Shown here piece by piece: positions 41,815-51,523 of a stretch of DNA of 64,000 nucleotides (its first letter is position 1; each line of letters begins with the position of its first letter). Position numbers and translations under genes: made by a program. Origin of the DNA: Saccharospirillum sp. Its GTDB lineage: Bacteria; Pseudomonadota; Gammaproteobacteria; Pseudomonadales; Natronospirillaceae. Location of the stretch: the NCBI GenBank assembly GCA_022565595.1, contig JAIUML010000007.1, positions 1 to 64,000 of the forward strand, given 5' to 3'. The notes below the pieces were generated by a model. That model made no database searches. It saw only the letters and a program-made list of their open reading frames with translations, and was not told the DNA's origin.

Positions 41815-42629
41815 GCCGGTCGCCGACCCAGGGTAATACGGTCGTTGCCCGCCAGGTCGCTCAGGGTTTCCACATCGCTATAGCCCGAGTTTGACAACAA
41901 CAATCGTACCGCTTCTCCCTGACGCCAGCCGTGTTCAACAAAGAGCCAGCCTGACTTTCTAAGCACAGCAGGCGCCTGCTCCGCGATCCGACGAATGGCC
42001 TCCATGCCCTGTTCTGCAGCCACCAGGGCCGAGCGGGGCTCAAAGCGTACATCCCCTTCGCTCAAATGCGGGTCGGCGGCATCGATATAGGGTGGATTAC
42101 TGACGATGGCATCCTGGCTGTTGTCGGCCAGGGGTTCACACCAGTCGCCCTGCTCTATCCGTATAGTCAGACCCAGTGCCTCGGCATTCGAACGCGCCAG
42201 TGCAATGGCTTCCGGTTCACGATCAATGGCCGTGACCCGCCATTGCGGCCGCTCATGAGCGAGCGCCAGGGCAATTGCACCAGAACCCGTGCCCAGATCC
42301 GCCACAGCAGCAGCCTTGGCCGGCATACGCGCCAAAACAGCTTCTACCAGAGTTTCTGTGTCCGGCCGTGGTATGAGGGTGCTGGCGTTGACACGGATTG
42401 GTAACGACCAGAACTCTCTTGTTCCGGTCAGGTAGGCAACAGGTTCACCTGCTGAGCGTCGCTTCATCAATCGCTGAAAATGGTGATACTGGTCTGCATC
42501 AAGTTGATGCTCTGGCCAGGTAAACAACCAGGTACGGGATTTAACGAGACAGAACGCCAGCAGCAATTCCGCATCCAGCCGGTCCAAACCTGCACCCAGG
42601 GCTTGCTGCAGCGCCGCCTTCACCGTCAT
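41808..42629 (-). CDS. prmC: Release factor N5-glutamine methyltransferase
   Basis: PrmC (HemK) methylates the Gln of the GGQ motif in release factors 1 and 2 using S-adenosylmethionine. From the ATG at 42629 the protein is 273 residues. Signatures: REFWSLPIRVNASTLIPRPDTETLV, VADLGTGSGAIALALA (SAM site) and IVSNPPYIDAADPHL, the NPPY motif that binds the Gln side chain. The ATG overlaps the prfA stop (TGATG), so enzyme and substrate are translated from one message. Confidence 0.96.
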   Translation of the reverse strand: MTVKAALQQALGAGLDRLDAELLLAFCLVKSRTWLFTWPEHQLDADQYHHFQRLMKRRSAGEPVAYLTGTREFWSLPIRVNASTLIPRPDTETLVEAVLARMPAKAAAVADLGTGSGAIALALAHERPQWRVTAIDREPEAIALARSNAEALGLTIRIEQGDWCEPLADNSQDAIVSNPPYIDAADPHLSEGDVRFEPRSALVAAEQGMEAIRRIAEQAPAVLRKSGWLFVEHGWRQGEAVRLLLSNSGYSDVETLSDLAGNDRITLGRRPAQ

Positions 42630-43714
42630 CACGACTGTGACATTTCCGCCAGAAGATCGGCCTGATGCTCCTGAACCAGTGGCTCTATGACCCAATCCAG
42701 ATCTCCGCCCAGAATCTCATCCAGCTTGTACAGCGTCAGATTGATACGATGATCCGTCACCCGACCTTGCGGGAAGTTGTATGTCCGAATACGCTCGGAG
42801 CGATCGCCGCTGCCGACAAGATTGCGTCGGGTATCGGATTGCTCCTTGAGTGCCGCACTTTCCTGAGCACTCTTGAGCTTGGCGGCCAACAGCGACATGG
42901 CCTGAGCCTTGTTCTTGTGCTGCGACCGCTCATCCTGACATTCAACAACAATGCCCGTGGGCAAATGCGTCAAGCGAACCGCCGAATCGGTGCGGTTTAC
43001 GTGCTGGCCGCCGGCGCCTGAAGCGCGGTAGGTATCAATCCGCAAATCGTTTCGATCGATCTCGATTTCGGCCAACTCATCGGCCTCGGGCATGACCGCC
43101 ACCGTGCAGGCCGAGGTATGTATTCGCCCCTGGCTCTCGGTTTCGGGCACCCGTTGCACCCGGTGTGCGCCGGATTCGAACTTGAGTTCAGAATAGACAC
43201 GATCACCACTGACGCGGGTGATCAGTTCCTTGTAACCACCGACTTCACCTTCGCTCGCCGACATCACTTCTATCCGCCAGCCGCGTTTTTCCGCATAACG
43301 GGCGTACATTCGGTACAGATCACCGCAAAACAGCGCGGCCTCATCTCCACCGGTACCCGCGCGTATTTCAAGAAAGACATTCTTGCCGTCATTGGGGTCT
43401 TTCGGCAGCATCAGAACCTGAAGCTCGCTGGCCAGTTGCTCCATGCGTTGCTGAGCTGCCTTCGCTTCTTCTCGCCCCATTTCGCGCATATCCGGGTCGG
43501 CGTCATTGGCCAGGCTCTCGCCTTCCTGACAATCCTGTTCGCTGCGCTGATATCGCTGAAAACAGTCCACCAAAGGCTCCAGTTCAGCGTATTCCTGGGA
43601 ATAACTGCGAAAAAGTGGCTGATTGGAGATCACCTCAGGTTGGGACAACAGTAAAGACAGCTCTTCAAAACGTTCAGCCAGTTCGGCCAGTTTGGTGCGG
43701 ATGGATGCTTTCAT
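42629..43714 (-). CDS. prfA: Peptide chain release factor 1
   Basis: RF1 reads UAA and UAG and triggers peptide release. The 361-residue protein from the ATG at 43714 (GAAGG upstream) has the [18 protein letters not shown] motif with GGQ, and [14 protein letters not shown] as the stop-codon recognition PxT motif (P-E-T; E. coli has P-A-T). Frames reading further upstream run into hemA and are rejected. It lies seven bases behind hemA and is coupled to prmC. Confidence 0.97.
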   Translation of the reverse strand: MKASIRTKLAELAERFEELSLLLSQPEVISNQPLFRSYSQEYAELEPLVDCFQRYQRSEQDCQEGESLANDADPDMREMGREEAKAAQQRMEQLASELQVLMLPKDPNDGKNVFLEIRAGTGGDEAALFCGDLYRMYARYAEKRGWRIEVMSASEGEVGGYKELITRVSGDRVYSELKFESGAHRVQRVPETESQGRIHTSACTVAVMPEADELAEIEIDRNDLRIDTYRASGAGGQHVNRTDSAVRLTHLPTGIVVECQDERSQHKNKAQAMSLLAAKLKSAQESAALKEQSDTRRNLVGSGDRSERIRTYNFPQGRVTDHRINLTLYKLDEILGGDLDWVIEPLVQEHQADLLAEMSQS

Positions 43715-43721
43715 ACAGCCT

Positions 43722-44984
43722 TCAGGTTTCGTCCAGATCAAATAAACGGGACGCCCAGACACTGGCCTCGGCTTCCCCTTCGGCATGGGCTTTGCGTAGG
43801 GCCACCGTTGGCGCGTGCAATAACTTGTTGGTCAAGCCTCGGGACAGCTGCTCCAGCACTCGCTGAGGGTCTGCCCCTTGCGCCAAAGCGCGCTGCGCCT
43901 TTTCCAACTCAAGCGCCTTGAGCTGTTCCGCGCGTGAGCGCAGCTGTCGAATGGTGTCTACCGCTTGGCGCTCCAGCAGTGACTGAGTGAAAGCATCGGT
44001 CGACCGGGCAATGATCTCACTCGCTTCCACGGCAGCTTGCTGACGGCTCTTCATGTTGGCTTCGATGACGGAGCGCAAATCATCAACGGTATAAAGGTAG
44101 ACATCGTCCAGGTCACCGACCTCCGATTCGATGTCTCTGGGAACGGCGATATCGACCATGAACATGGGTTTATGACGACGTTTTTTCAGGGCTCGCTCGA
44201 TCAGGCCCTTGCCGATGATGGGCAACTGGCTTGCGGTCGAACTGATGACAATATCGGCACCCGGCAGTTCGTCCGGTATATCCGACAGCAGAACGGCCCT
44301 GGCTCCAAAATTGGCTGCCAGCTCCTGGGCGCGGGTCAGGGTTCGGTTGGCGACGACCAGATCCTTGACACCCCGGTCTACGAGGTGGCGCGCAACCAGA
44401 TCGATGGTTTCCCCGGCTCCCACCAGCAGTGCCCGGCATTGATCCAGCCGATCGAAAATGCGGGTGCTGAGCGTTACCGCCGCAAAGGCAACACTGACAG
44501 CATTCTCGCCGATGGCGGTTTGAGTGCGTACCGCCTTGGCAACCCGGAAGCTGTGCTGAAACAGATGATTTAACTGCCGACCGACCGAGTCGAACTGTTG
44601 CGCCACGGCAAAGGCAGACTTGAGCTGCCCCAGTATTTGCGGCTCACCCAGAACCATGGAATCCAGCCCAGCGGCAACTCGCCCAAGGTGCTCGACGGCG
44701 TCTCGATCCGCATGGACGTAGAGCGCATCACGCAGGCTGGAGAGATCAAGGTGATGGTAATCCGCCAACCATTGCATGACCGCTTCGCTGCTCAGTTGGG
44801 CGTGTTCGACAGACAAGTAGATTTCACTGCGATTGCAGGTGGAAAGGATGACTGTCTCGTCTATGCCCGGCAATGCCAGCACCGCCGACAGCGATTCGGG
44901 CATGGTATCCGGGGCAAAGCTGACCTTCTCACGGATGTGCACCGGGGCCGTGTTATGATTGATGCCAATGGCCAGCAAGGACAT
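43722..44984 (-). CDS. hemA: Glutamyl-tRNA reductase
   Basis: HemA reduces glutamyl-tRNA(Glu) to glutamate semialdehyde, the first step of tetrapyrrole synthesis in this C5 pathway. The 420-residue protein shows [12 protein letters not shown] with the catalytic Cys, [22 protein letters not shown], the NADPH site [16 protein letters not shown] and the C-terminal dimerisation helix. It heads hemA-prfA-prmC, the usual gammaproteobacterial order, and diverges from a TPR lipoprotein gene followed by lolB. Confidence 0.97.
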   Translation of the reverse strand: MSLLAIGINHNTAPVHIREKVSFAPDTMPESLSAVLALPGIDETVILSTCNRSEIYLSVEHAQLSSEAVMQWLADYHHLDLSSLRDALYVHADRDAVEHLGRVAAGLDSMVLGEPQILGQLKSAFAVAQQFDSVGRQLNHLFQHSFRVAKAVRTQTAIGENAVSVAFAAVTLSTRIFDRLDQCRALLVGAGETIDLVARHLVDRGVKDLVVANRTLTRAQELAANFGARAVLLSDIPDELPGADIVISSTASQLPIIGKGLIERALKKRRHKPMFMVDIAVPRDIESEVGDLDDVYLYTVDDLRSVIEANMKSRQQAAVEASEIIARSTDAFTQSLLERQAVDTIRQLRSRAEQLKALELEKAQRALAQGADPQRVLEQLSRGLTNKLLHAPTVALRKAHAEGEAEASVWASRLFDLDET

Positions 44985-45275
44985 GAAGGGCAGTGCCTAC
45001 TCAAGTTTACTTCAGAAGGCGCGTAGTCTACCGATTTTCCCGGCTTTAGGCGACTCTATCGGTAAGATGCAGTCTTTCTGCCTGGTTCATCTTTACATCC
45101 ATTTACGCGCTATCGAAAGGAAGGAGAATCCGTTTTCCTGCCTATGCTGTTACTCTTTAGTGACCGGACCACTCCGTTTTACCGGGCATGCATCAAGGCA
45201 AATTTTGAGCGCTTCGACCTGTGCGTGCGTATCAGCTAATATCAAGTCTGATTACAAGAGTAGATTCCTTTGCCA
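44985..45275. other. 291-base divergent promoter region hemA / TPR lipoprotein gene
   Basis: No gene is seen. The stretch must carry the promoter of hemA (leftward) and of the TPR-lolB pair (rightward). ACCGAT near 45027 and ATCGGT near 45058 can pair, but too weakly to call. Confidence 0.4.
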
Positions 45276-47006
45276 ATGACGCTATCAAAACGCCCAAGAC
45301 AGTCTTTACTGGCCACCCTTTTGCTGAGTTTCAGTCTCGCCGGTTGTTCAACGACACCTGCGCAGGAAGCTCCCCAATCCGAACAGGGTTCGCAACCAGA
45401 GTCCATCGAACCGCTGGCGATTCAATACACGCCCTTGACCGGACAAACCTTCTACCAACTGCTGCTCGCCGAAATCGCGACCAACCGCCGAGATTTCGCA
45501 ACAGCTGCCGAGCTGTACAGCCGACTTGATCGCATGACGGACGATGTCGAGATCGCTCAAAGAGCAACGGTCCTGAACCAGACCATCGGCCAATACCAGA
45601 GAATGCTGGAACACGCCGAGCATTGGGCAGAGATGGACCCGGACAGTGCAGCGGCCTGGCAAGGCGTCACCATAGCGGCGCTGGCGGTCAGAGACTTCAA
45701 TCGTGCGGATCCGGCACTCAGAAACTGGCTGGAAAGAGACCCCCTTGCTGAGGTTGAAAATGCGCTGATCGGTACAGAGGGCTATAGCGACGCTGACTGG
45801 GCGATTCTGCTGACTTTGCTCGAGTCGGTCGCTGCCGACTACCCGGACATCAGCGCCCTGCCCTACGCCCGAGGTCAAATCCTGGCAGAACAGGGCGAAT
45901 GGGATGCCTCGCTGCGTGCGATCCGCAAGGCCAGATCCATTGAAGATCATCCCGGACGAGGCTTGTTGGAATACCGTATACTCGTTCAGCAGGGCGAAAT
46001 TGACGAAGCCCGAGAGGTCATTGAAGCCCTCGCAGAGCGCTTCCCGGACAACAGCCAGATCGCTACCGCCTACGCCAGTTTCGCCTATGCGGATGAGGAT
46101 CAGAACAGGTCCGAGATTCTCGCCAATCTGTTCAACCGTTTCCCGAATGAACCACTGATCGCCCGCACCTTCGCCCGGGAATCCTTTGATAATGAAGACT
46201 ACGACACAGCCGAGGCACTTTTCGCCCGTTTGACCGAATCGGAGTTTGCCGACGAAGCCAATTATTTCCTGGGCCGAATCAACCAGATCAATGCGCGCGA
46301 TGAGATGGCGGCCGACTTCCTGTTACAGGTTCAAAGGCCACCTTACCTGATCTCGGCTCTGGCAGAGTTGAGCAATCTCTGGCGAGATGACCGCTTGAGC
46401 GATCTGCAGGAACAATTGAATGAAGCCCGAGGCGACTTCCCCAACAACGGCCCAGTTTTGTGGCGCATTGAAGCGGATGCGCTGCGCCGTGTTGGCCAGC
46501 CAGAGCAAGCTTTCCAGGCTTTCAACCAGGGTCTGGCGTCTTATCCCAATGAAGAAACCTTGCTTTATGACCAGGCCTTGCTAGCGGTACAACTCGACCG
46601 CATCGACGTACTCGAAGACAACCTGACCCGAATCCTGGAAGCAGACCCGGATCATGCCATGGCGCTGAATGCACTAGGCTACACCTGGGCGGACAGGAAT
46701 GAAAACCTCGAGCAGGCAGCCGATTACATCGATCGCGCCCTGGCCATGCGACCTGATGATCCAGCCATCATGGACTCCAAGGGCTGGGTAGAATATCGCC
46801 TGGGCAATCTCGAAACCGCTGAACATTGGCTGCGCCGTGCTGCGGAAGCCTATGATAACGATGAAGTAGCCGCACATCTGGCAGAAGTCTTGTGGGTCAT
46901 GGAGCAAAGAGAAGAAGCCAGACAGTGGTTACGGCATGCGCTGGAGCTGGACCCGGAAAGCCCAACAGCAATCGACTTTATAGAACGCATGGAGGTTGAA
47001 CTTTGA
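45276..47006 (+). CDS. TPR-repeat outer-membrane lipoprotein
   Basis: Lipoprotein of 576 residues from the ATG at 45276. The signal peptide ends in the lipobox SLAGC, and acylation at that Cys with Ser-Thr after it favours the outer membrane. The rest is built of tetratricopeptide-like helix pairs, clearest in ALNALGYTWADRNENLEQAADYIDRALAMRPDDPAIMDSKGWVEYRLGNLETAEHWLRRAAEAY (about 465-530). Such proteins act as scaffolds in envelope assembly. Its stop overlaps the lolB ATG (TGATG), a pairing common in pseudomonads and relatives that suggests a shared role in outer-membrane biogenesis. Confidence 0.87.
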   Translation: MTLSKRPRQSLLATLLLSFSLAGCSTTPAQEAPQSEQGSQPESIEPLAIQYTPLTGQTFYQLLLAEIATNRRDFATAAELYSRLDRMTDDVEIAQRATVLNQTIGQYQRMLEHAEHWAEMDPDSAAAWQGVTIAALAVRDFNRADPALRNWLERDPLAEVENALIGTEGYSDADWAILLTLLESVAADYPDISALPYARGQILAEQGEWDASLRAIRKARSIEDHPGRGLLEYRILVQQGEIDEAREVIEALAERFPDNSQIATAYASFAYADEDQNRSEILANLFNRFPNEPLIARTFARESFDNEDYDTAEALFARLTESEFADEANYFLGRINQINARDEMAADFLLQVQRPPYLISALAELSNLWRDDRLSDLQEQLNEARGDFPNNGPVLWRIEADALRRVGQPEQAFQAFNQGLASYPNEETLLYDQALLAVQLDRIDVLEDNLTRILEADPDHAMALNALGYTWADRNENLEQAADYIDRALAMRPDDPAIMDSKGWVEYRLGNLETAEHWLRRAAEAYDNDEVAAHLAEVLWVMEQREEARQWLRHALELDPESPTAIDFIERMEVEL

Positions 47007-47563
47007 TGCGTCTGCTCGCGCTGATTCTGGTGGTGCTTGCTCTGGCAGGCTGTGCCAGACAAGGCATTCAACCGCAGGCATCCGAACTGACCGAACATTG
47101 GTCGTTCAATGGCCGAATGGCTATACGCAGTGCGACGGAAGCGAGCAGTTTCTCGGTGGACTGGCAGCAGAAGGCGGCGGCATTCGATATCCATCTTAGC
47201 GGCCCCCTGGGCCAGGGTGCCGTTAACATAGAAGGTCAACCGGGCCTGGTCACCCTGACTCGAGGCACCGAGGTCTGGCAGGCCAGCAGCCTGACGGAAC
47301 TGGGTAATCAGGTCAGTGATCTCGAGCTACCCCTGGACTACCTTCAATACTGGGTAAGAGCCCGACCGGCCCCTTACAGCGATGCCAGTCTAGCGGTGGA
47401 TGATGACACCGGACTGGTAATGGCGATTCAGCAGGCTGGCTGGGAAGTCAATTACACCACCTACTTTGGTGAAGGCGGCGATGCATTGCCACAACGCATC
47501 GACTTCGCACGAGAGCAAAGCAGTGGTCGACTGGTAATACGAAACTGGGTAGCAGAACTCTAG
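47006..47563 (+). CDS. lolB: Outer-membrane lipoprotein receptor LolB
   Basis: LolB takes lipoproteins from periplasmic LolA and inserts them in the outer membrane. The 185-residue precursor has signal peptide LLALILVVLALAGC with a clear lipobox Cys. HWSFNGRMAIRSATEASSFSVDWQQKAAAFDIHLSGPLGQGAVNIEG is the family pattern, and LPLDYLQYWVRARPAP is its conserved middle. It is translationally coupled to the TPR lipoprotein. The usual downstream neighbour ispE is absent here; the next gene is on the other strand. Confidence 0.95.
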   Translation: MRLLALILVVLALAGCARQGIQPQASELTEHWSFNGRMAIRSATEASSFSVDWQQKAAAFDIHLSGPLGQGAVNIEGQPGLVTLTRGTEVWQASSLTELGNQVSDLELPLDYLQYWVRARPAPYSDASLAVDDDTGLVMAIQQAGWEVNYTTYFGEGGDALPQRIDFAREQSSGRLVIRNWVAEL

Positions 47564-47658
47564 TTTATAACAAGTTTTTCGTGCTGAAATATTTGTTCGC
47601 CGGAGGCACGTCTGTGTGCCGCATTAACTCGGTAGTATTCTACTTCCGGATTAAAACA

Positions 47659-48795
47659 CTACTCTTCCTCAAGCGGCGCCTCGCCCGCTTTCATGCGCAC
47701 TGCGTTTGCATACTGACGCAACAGGAAGGGCCGCATTTCCTCTCTTGATTGTTTGACTTTCTGTTTGAGCTTTTCAGTCTCGGTGTCAAGAGTCGGCAAT
47801 TCAATGTCTCCGCTCGACAAGGCATCATAGGCCCATTGATTGGTACCAAAGACCTGACAATGGGCATGCACCTGCTCATCGATGGCTTTAGCGACATCAG
47901 CATCACGGCCGTAATCGCCAGCCAACACTTCGCCATAGGTCAAATGCACTCGTCCTTTCCAGCCGGTCATGCCACGCGCAATGGACAGCATGTCTTCGTG
48001 GGCCCGCTTCTTGTAGCCGCCCTTATGGACCTGAGCATAGAGTTCTCTGGCCTTGTGAAGATCCAGTGGGTCGCTTTCGTAACTCAGAGTGACCGGCACG
48101 ATATTCAACTCGCGAATATAATCAGCGTATAGCTGCTCTTTGGGCTTGCTTAAACTGAACATGCCGATCACGGCTGAATTGGTCTTGTCATAGCCGTTCT
48201 TCGCTCGCCCCTCACGCTGAGCAATCCAGACATTGGCTTTGTCCGCATTGATGCAATAATGGATATAGCGTGACAATTGTACCGCCGCCTTTAGCTTTTC
48301 ACGCATGCCTTTGGATGACCGTTTTACAATAAAACTCTTGTTGAGTCGCATCAGGTCAGAAACAAAGGGCTTGCTCAACAGATTATCGCCGATGGCAATG
48401 CGCACGGTCTGAAAACCGGCATGGTAGAGAGTCCAGTTGACCAACGCTGGGTCCATGACAATGTCGCGATGATTGGAAACGAAGAGATAGGCCTGATCGG
48501 GGTCCAGCTTGTCGAGGCCCGACACGGTCAATTGGCCGATGCTCTTGTCCATGATCCGCTTTAACACCACTCGCAGGCGAGGCTGAAAATCTTCAACGGT
48601 GCGAACGCCGCGAAAGTGCCACTTGAGGGCCACCTTGATCAACGCATGCAGCAGCCAGGGAGCATGACGATTCAAGCCTGGCGACAACCAGGCACCCAAT
48701 GCCTGATGCAACTCGGGATCAGCGACGACAGTGCGCAATACCTCCGCAACTTCGGCATCATTGTAGGGGCGAATATCATCAAATTCAGTGGTCAT
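47659..48795 (-). CDS. PlsC-type glycerolipid acyltransferase
   Basis: Membrane-associated enzyme of 378 residues with the acyltransferase motif SNHRDIVMDP (NHxxxD block I), followed at the right distance by the AQREGRAKNG block III and VPVTLSYE (block IV). The N-terminal 70 residues and a charged C-terminal tail (EKLKQKVKQSREEMR) are outside the PlsC core, so it is larger than housekeeping PlsC (about 245). It may acylate lysophosphatidate or another lipid; AGPAT activity is likely but not proven. It stands alone between lolB and the S66 peptidase. Confidence 0.85.
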   Translation of the reverse strand: MTTEFDDIRPYNDAEVAEVLRTVVADPELHQALGAWLSPGLNRHAPWLLHALIKVALKWHFRGVRTVEDFQPRLRVVLKRIMDKSIGQLTVSGLDKLDPDQAYLFVSNHRDIVMDPALVNWTLYHAGFQTVRIAIGDNLLSKPFVSDLMRLNKSFIVKRSSKGMREKLKAAVQLSRYIHYCINADKANVWIAQREGRAKNGYDKTNSAVIGMFSLSKPKEQLYADYIRELNIVPVTLSYESDPLDLHKARELYAQVHKGGYKKRAHEDMLSIARGMTGWKGRVHLTYGEVLAGDYGRDADVAKAIDEQVHAHCQVFGTNQWAYDALSSGDIELPTLDTETEKLKQKVKQSREEMRPFLLRQYANAVRMKAGEAPLEEE

Positions 48796-48875
48796 TGTCC
48801 GACTGCCAGTACCTGGAAAAGTTCGCTACTCTACCCCAAGGTGCCCGACAAACACCACCTTTACGACAGGATAAC

Positions 48876-49925
48876 TCACTGACGTGGTCGAGTGGCCGGC
48901 TCAGCGAGGACCAATCGCTGCTGCTCACAGTCGATTTCGATCAAGCCGCCCTGAGGCAACACCCACATCGGGTCTGTATGGCCGAAATCCAGATGGGTAA
49001 TAATGGGGATATCCAGCCCGGCTTCATCCCGAATCACCTTGAGTATAACGTCATCGTAGGCAAGAAAGGACTCAGGGCGGCAACCCCCTGGCCGCCCAAA
49101 GAGGAGGCCATTGATTTTTTGCAACAACCCCATAGCAGCAAGGGTTCGCAGGAAATATTGCAAGGTGGAAGGGGGTGGCGCCTGTTCCGAAGTCTCCAGA
49201 AAAAGAACGGCCCCTTGCCAGAGATCATCCGCTGGCCAGAAGTCCGTTCCTCTGAGCATGTCGAGCACGTCCAAACAGCCGCCAATCAGCCGGCCATTGA
49301 CCTCCCCTTGCCCTTGCAACCAACGCCATGACAGTGGTGATTCCCTCGGGCGCTGCTGGTTGGCTTCAAGGCCGGACCAGGGGAGAGCCTCCGTCGACCA
49401 GAGGCCCTTGTTGGCCGGCAAAGCCCAGTTTGCTGTTGGCTCGAACAGGGTTTTTCTGACGGTGTCGACCATAAAGGGGAATAGACCTCCTGGCTCACCA
49501 AAACCCGCCATTATGGTCGGCCCATAGTAGCTACGAACGCCTGCCTTGAGGCAAGCCATATGAGTAATGGTGCTATCGGAGTAACCGAGAAATACTTTCG
49601 GGTTTGCCTGGATCACATCCAACTTGAGCCAGGGCAGGATGCGGATAGAGTCGTCTCCGCCGATCGTCGAGATGATGGCACGATAGCGATTGTCCTCGAA
49701 GGCTTGCATCAAGTCATCTGCTCTGGCCTCTGGATTACGCCATAACCAGTCAGCAGATTTTAGCGCATTGGGCATGGCATCAACCTGAATGCCAAAGGTC
49801 CGCTCCAGTTGCTCGCAACCCCGCTTGAATTGCTCCGGGTAGGTGCCTGGCCCTCCCCAGGACAAACTCACTGCTGCGACTCTATCCCCCGGGGATAACG
49901 CCTGAGGTGTCTGCAAATGCGTCAT
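48876..49925 (-). CDS. S66-family LD-carboxypeptidase / MccF-like peptidase
   Basis: Serine peptidase of 349 residues from the ATG at 49925, which has AAGGAGA upstream. S66 marks: DRVAAVSLSWGGPG at the N-terminus, AIISTIGGDDSIRILPWL, the nucleophile Ser in FLGYSDSTITH, the Glu in FLETSEQAPPP and the His in ITHLDFGHTDPMWVLPQG. LdcA-type members trim peptidoglycan tetrapeptides; MccF-type members detoxify microcin C-like compounds. The wording of the motifs and the length suit the MccF side. It stands alone. Confidence 0.88.
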   Translation of the reverse strand: MTHLQTPQALSPGDRVAAVSLSWGGPGTYPEQFKRGCEQLERTFGIQVDAMPNALKSADWLWRNPEARADDLMQAFEDNRYRAIISTIGGDDSIRILPWLKLDVIQANPKVFLGYSDSTITHMACLKAGVRSYYGPTIMAGFGEPGGLFPFMVDTVRKTLFEPTANWALPANKGLWSTEALPWSGLEANQQRPRESPLSWRWLQGQGEVNGRLIGGCLDVLDMLRGTDFWPADDLWQGAVLFLETSEQAPPPSTLQYFLRTLAAMGLLQKINGLLFGRPGGCRPESFLAYDDVILKVIRDEAGLDIPIITHLDFGHTDPMWVLPQGGLIEIDCEQQRLVLAEPATRPRQ

Positions 49926-50089
49926 CAAGTCTCCTTTTCAAGGATCCTGAACAATGCCCAAGAGGCCTTTTCAGGTATTGGATTGGTCGTCGACCCCTTT
50001 CTACTGATACCATAAACTGTAGTGGTATCCAGTGCGAATTGCACTTATCTGACAATACCTCTTCAGGAGACGCTCTTGCGTAAGCCACT

Positions 50090-50701
50090 ATGACAGTACA
50101 TCGTTTCTTCGCCTATCTGTCACGCCTTCGCTGGATCAAACGCTGGGGCTTGATGCGCAATGTCATTGAAGAAAATGTTATGGAACACAGTTGGCAGGTG
50201 GCGACCATCGCTCATGCGCTGGCCGTCATTCAAAAACGTCTTTTTGGTGGTCGATGCAATCCTGAACGGGTGGCAACGGCTGCGCTCTATCATGACTGCA
50301 GCGAAATCATTACCGGAGATTTGCCGACACCCATCAAGTATCACTCCGAGACCATAAGAGACGCCTACAAGGCGATCGAAAAGGAAGCCGAACAAGACTT
50401 GCTGTCGCACCTGCCAGAGAGCATGCAGGAGGATTTCAGGCCCTATCTGATTCAGCAGGAGTTGGATGAAGAGACAAAAGGGCTGATCAAGTCAGCCGAC
50501 CTGATCAGTGCTTTTCTGAAGTGCCAGTCGGAACTCTCGGCAGGCAACCAGGAGTTCAGCAAGGCCAAGCTGGAAATCGAACGCAAGATACGCAAGCTAG
50601 AACGACCCGAAGTTGACTATTTCATGACCACATTTGTCGAGTCCTATCAACTGACTCTGGATGAATTACTGGCCCATCATGAACCGGGTCGACACACTTG
50701 A
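50090..50701 (+). CDS. yfbR: HD-domain 5'-deoxynucleotidase, YfbR type
   Basis: Cytoplasmic enzyme of 203 residues that removes phosphate from deoxynucleoside 5'-monophosphates. It shows FFAYLSRLRWIKRWGLMRNVIEENVMEHSWQVA, then the metal-binding ALYHDCSEIITGDLPTPIKY (HD pair) and, later, KSADLISAFLKC (Asp). These are the YfbR family marks. Divergent from the S66 peptidase, convergent with the RutR-like gene. Confidence 0.95.
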   Translation: MTVHRFFAYLSRLRWIKRWGLMRNVIEENVMEHSWQVATIAHALAVIQKRLFGGRCNPERVATAALYHDCSEIITGDLPTPIKYHSETIRDAYKAIEKEAEQDLLSHLPESMQEDFRPYLIQQELDEETKGLIKSADLISAFLKCQSELSAGNQEFSKAKLEIERKIRKLERPEVDYFMTTFVESYQLTLDELLAHHEPGRHT

Positions 50702-50758
50702 GTCTTTGCCGTCTCACAGCAAATACCTCTGAAACTGAGTCACTGCTGCCACAGCTTC

Positions 50759-51424
50759 TCAAGCCGGTGCCAGACCTATGCCTTTCAGAATAATGTGACA
50801 GAGGGTCTCTTCCGCGGCCTTGAAATCCGTATCTTCGAGCTGCTCCTTGCCCAGGGCCCAATGCACCTGAGTAGCAAAATCGGCGTAGTGTTGAGTTGCC
50901 CCCCACACCATGAACATGAAATGCACAGGATCAATAGCATCGATTTTTCCGGCGTCGATCCAGGCCTGGATCACAGCAGCTCGGCCGCCGACCCATTCGC
51001 TGAGCTCCTCCGCCAGAAAGGCTTTCAGATGTGGCGCGCCCTGAATAATTTCGATAGCAAAAATACGTGATGCCAGAGGATGGCTTCTGGAGTATCGAAT
51101 TTTGGCCCGTATGTAGCTACTGATGGCTTCAGCCGGATCGTCTTTCGCAGTCACATTATTGAACGACTGATTCCACATATCGAGAATGTCCGACAACACG
51201 GCACCATAGAGCCCAACCTTGTTGTGGAAATAGTAGAGGATATTGGACTTGGGTAGGCCAGCTCGTTCAGCAATGGCATTAAGTGAAGCGCCACGGAAGC
51301 CGTGATGAGCAAATTCTGTTTCGGCGGCTTCAAGAATGATGGCTTCATTCTGCTGGCGAATTCGACCGGCTTTTTCTTTGGTTTGAAAGGCTTCTTTTAA
51401 ACGTTTTTGGGCCTGATCGACCAT
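50759..51424 (-). CDS. RutR-like TetR-family regulator
   Basis: Repressor of 221 residues. The N-terminal helix-turn-helix region ILEAAETEFAHHGFRGASLNAIAERAGLPKSNILYYFHNKVGLY and the C-terminal domain closely follow RutR, including ASRIFAIEIIQGAPHLK, AIDPVHFMFMVWGATQHYADFATQV and IILKGI. RutR binds uracil and thymine and controls pyrimidine and purine breakdown. Here it lies 100 bases downstream of the guanine deaminase gene on the same strand, and a RutR-type box precedes that gene, so it very likely controls it; the ligand may be a purine or a pyrimidine. Confidence 0.9.
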   Translation of the reverse strand: MVDQAQKRLKEAFQTKEKAGRIRQQNEAIILEAAETEFAHHGFRGASLNAIAERAGLPKSNILYYFHNKVGLYGAVLSDILDMWNQSFNNVTAKDDPAEAISSYIRAKIRYSRSHPLASRIFAIEIIQGAPHLKAFLAEELSEWVGGRAAVIQAWIDAGKIDAIDPVHFMFMVWGATQHYADFATQVHWALGKEQLEDTDFKAAEETLCHIILKGIGLAPA

Positions 51425-51523
51425 AACCGCTTCCCGTCAATGAGAGGAGTGAAACAGAACAAGCCCTCTAGATTAGGGGGCTTGCGCTGGCTTTGCAACG
51501 CTTGAAAAGCACTGCCTCTAAGC

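Noticed and set aside
42629-43714. P-E-T in place of P-A-T in RF1 as a recoding sign
   Set aside because: The middle residue of the PxT motif varies among bacteria with normal decoding; TGA, TAA and TAG all end genes here.
43715-43786. N-terminal extension of RF1
   Set aside because: It runs into the end of hemA and lacks family similarity; ATG 43714 fits RF1 length.
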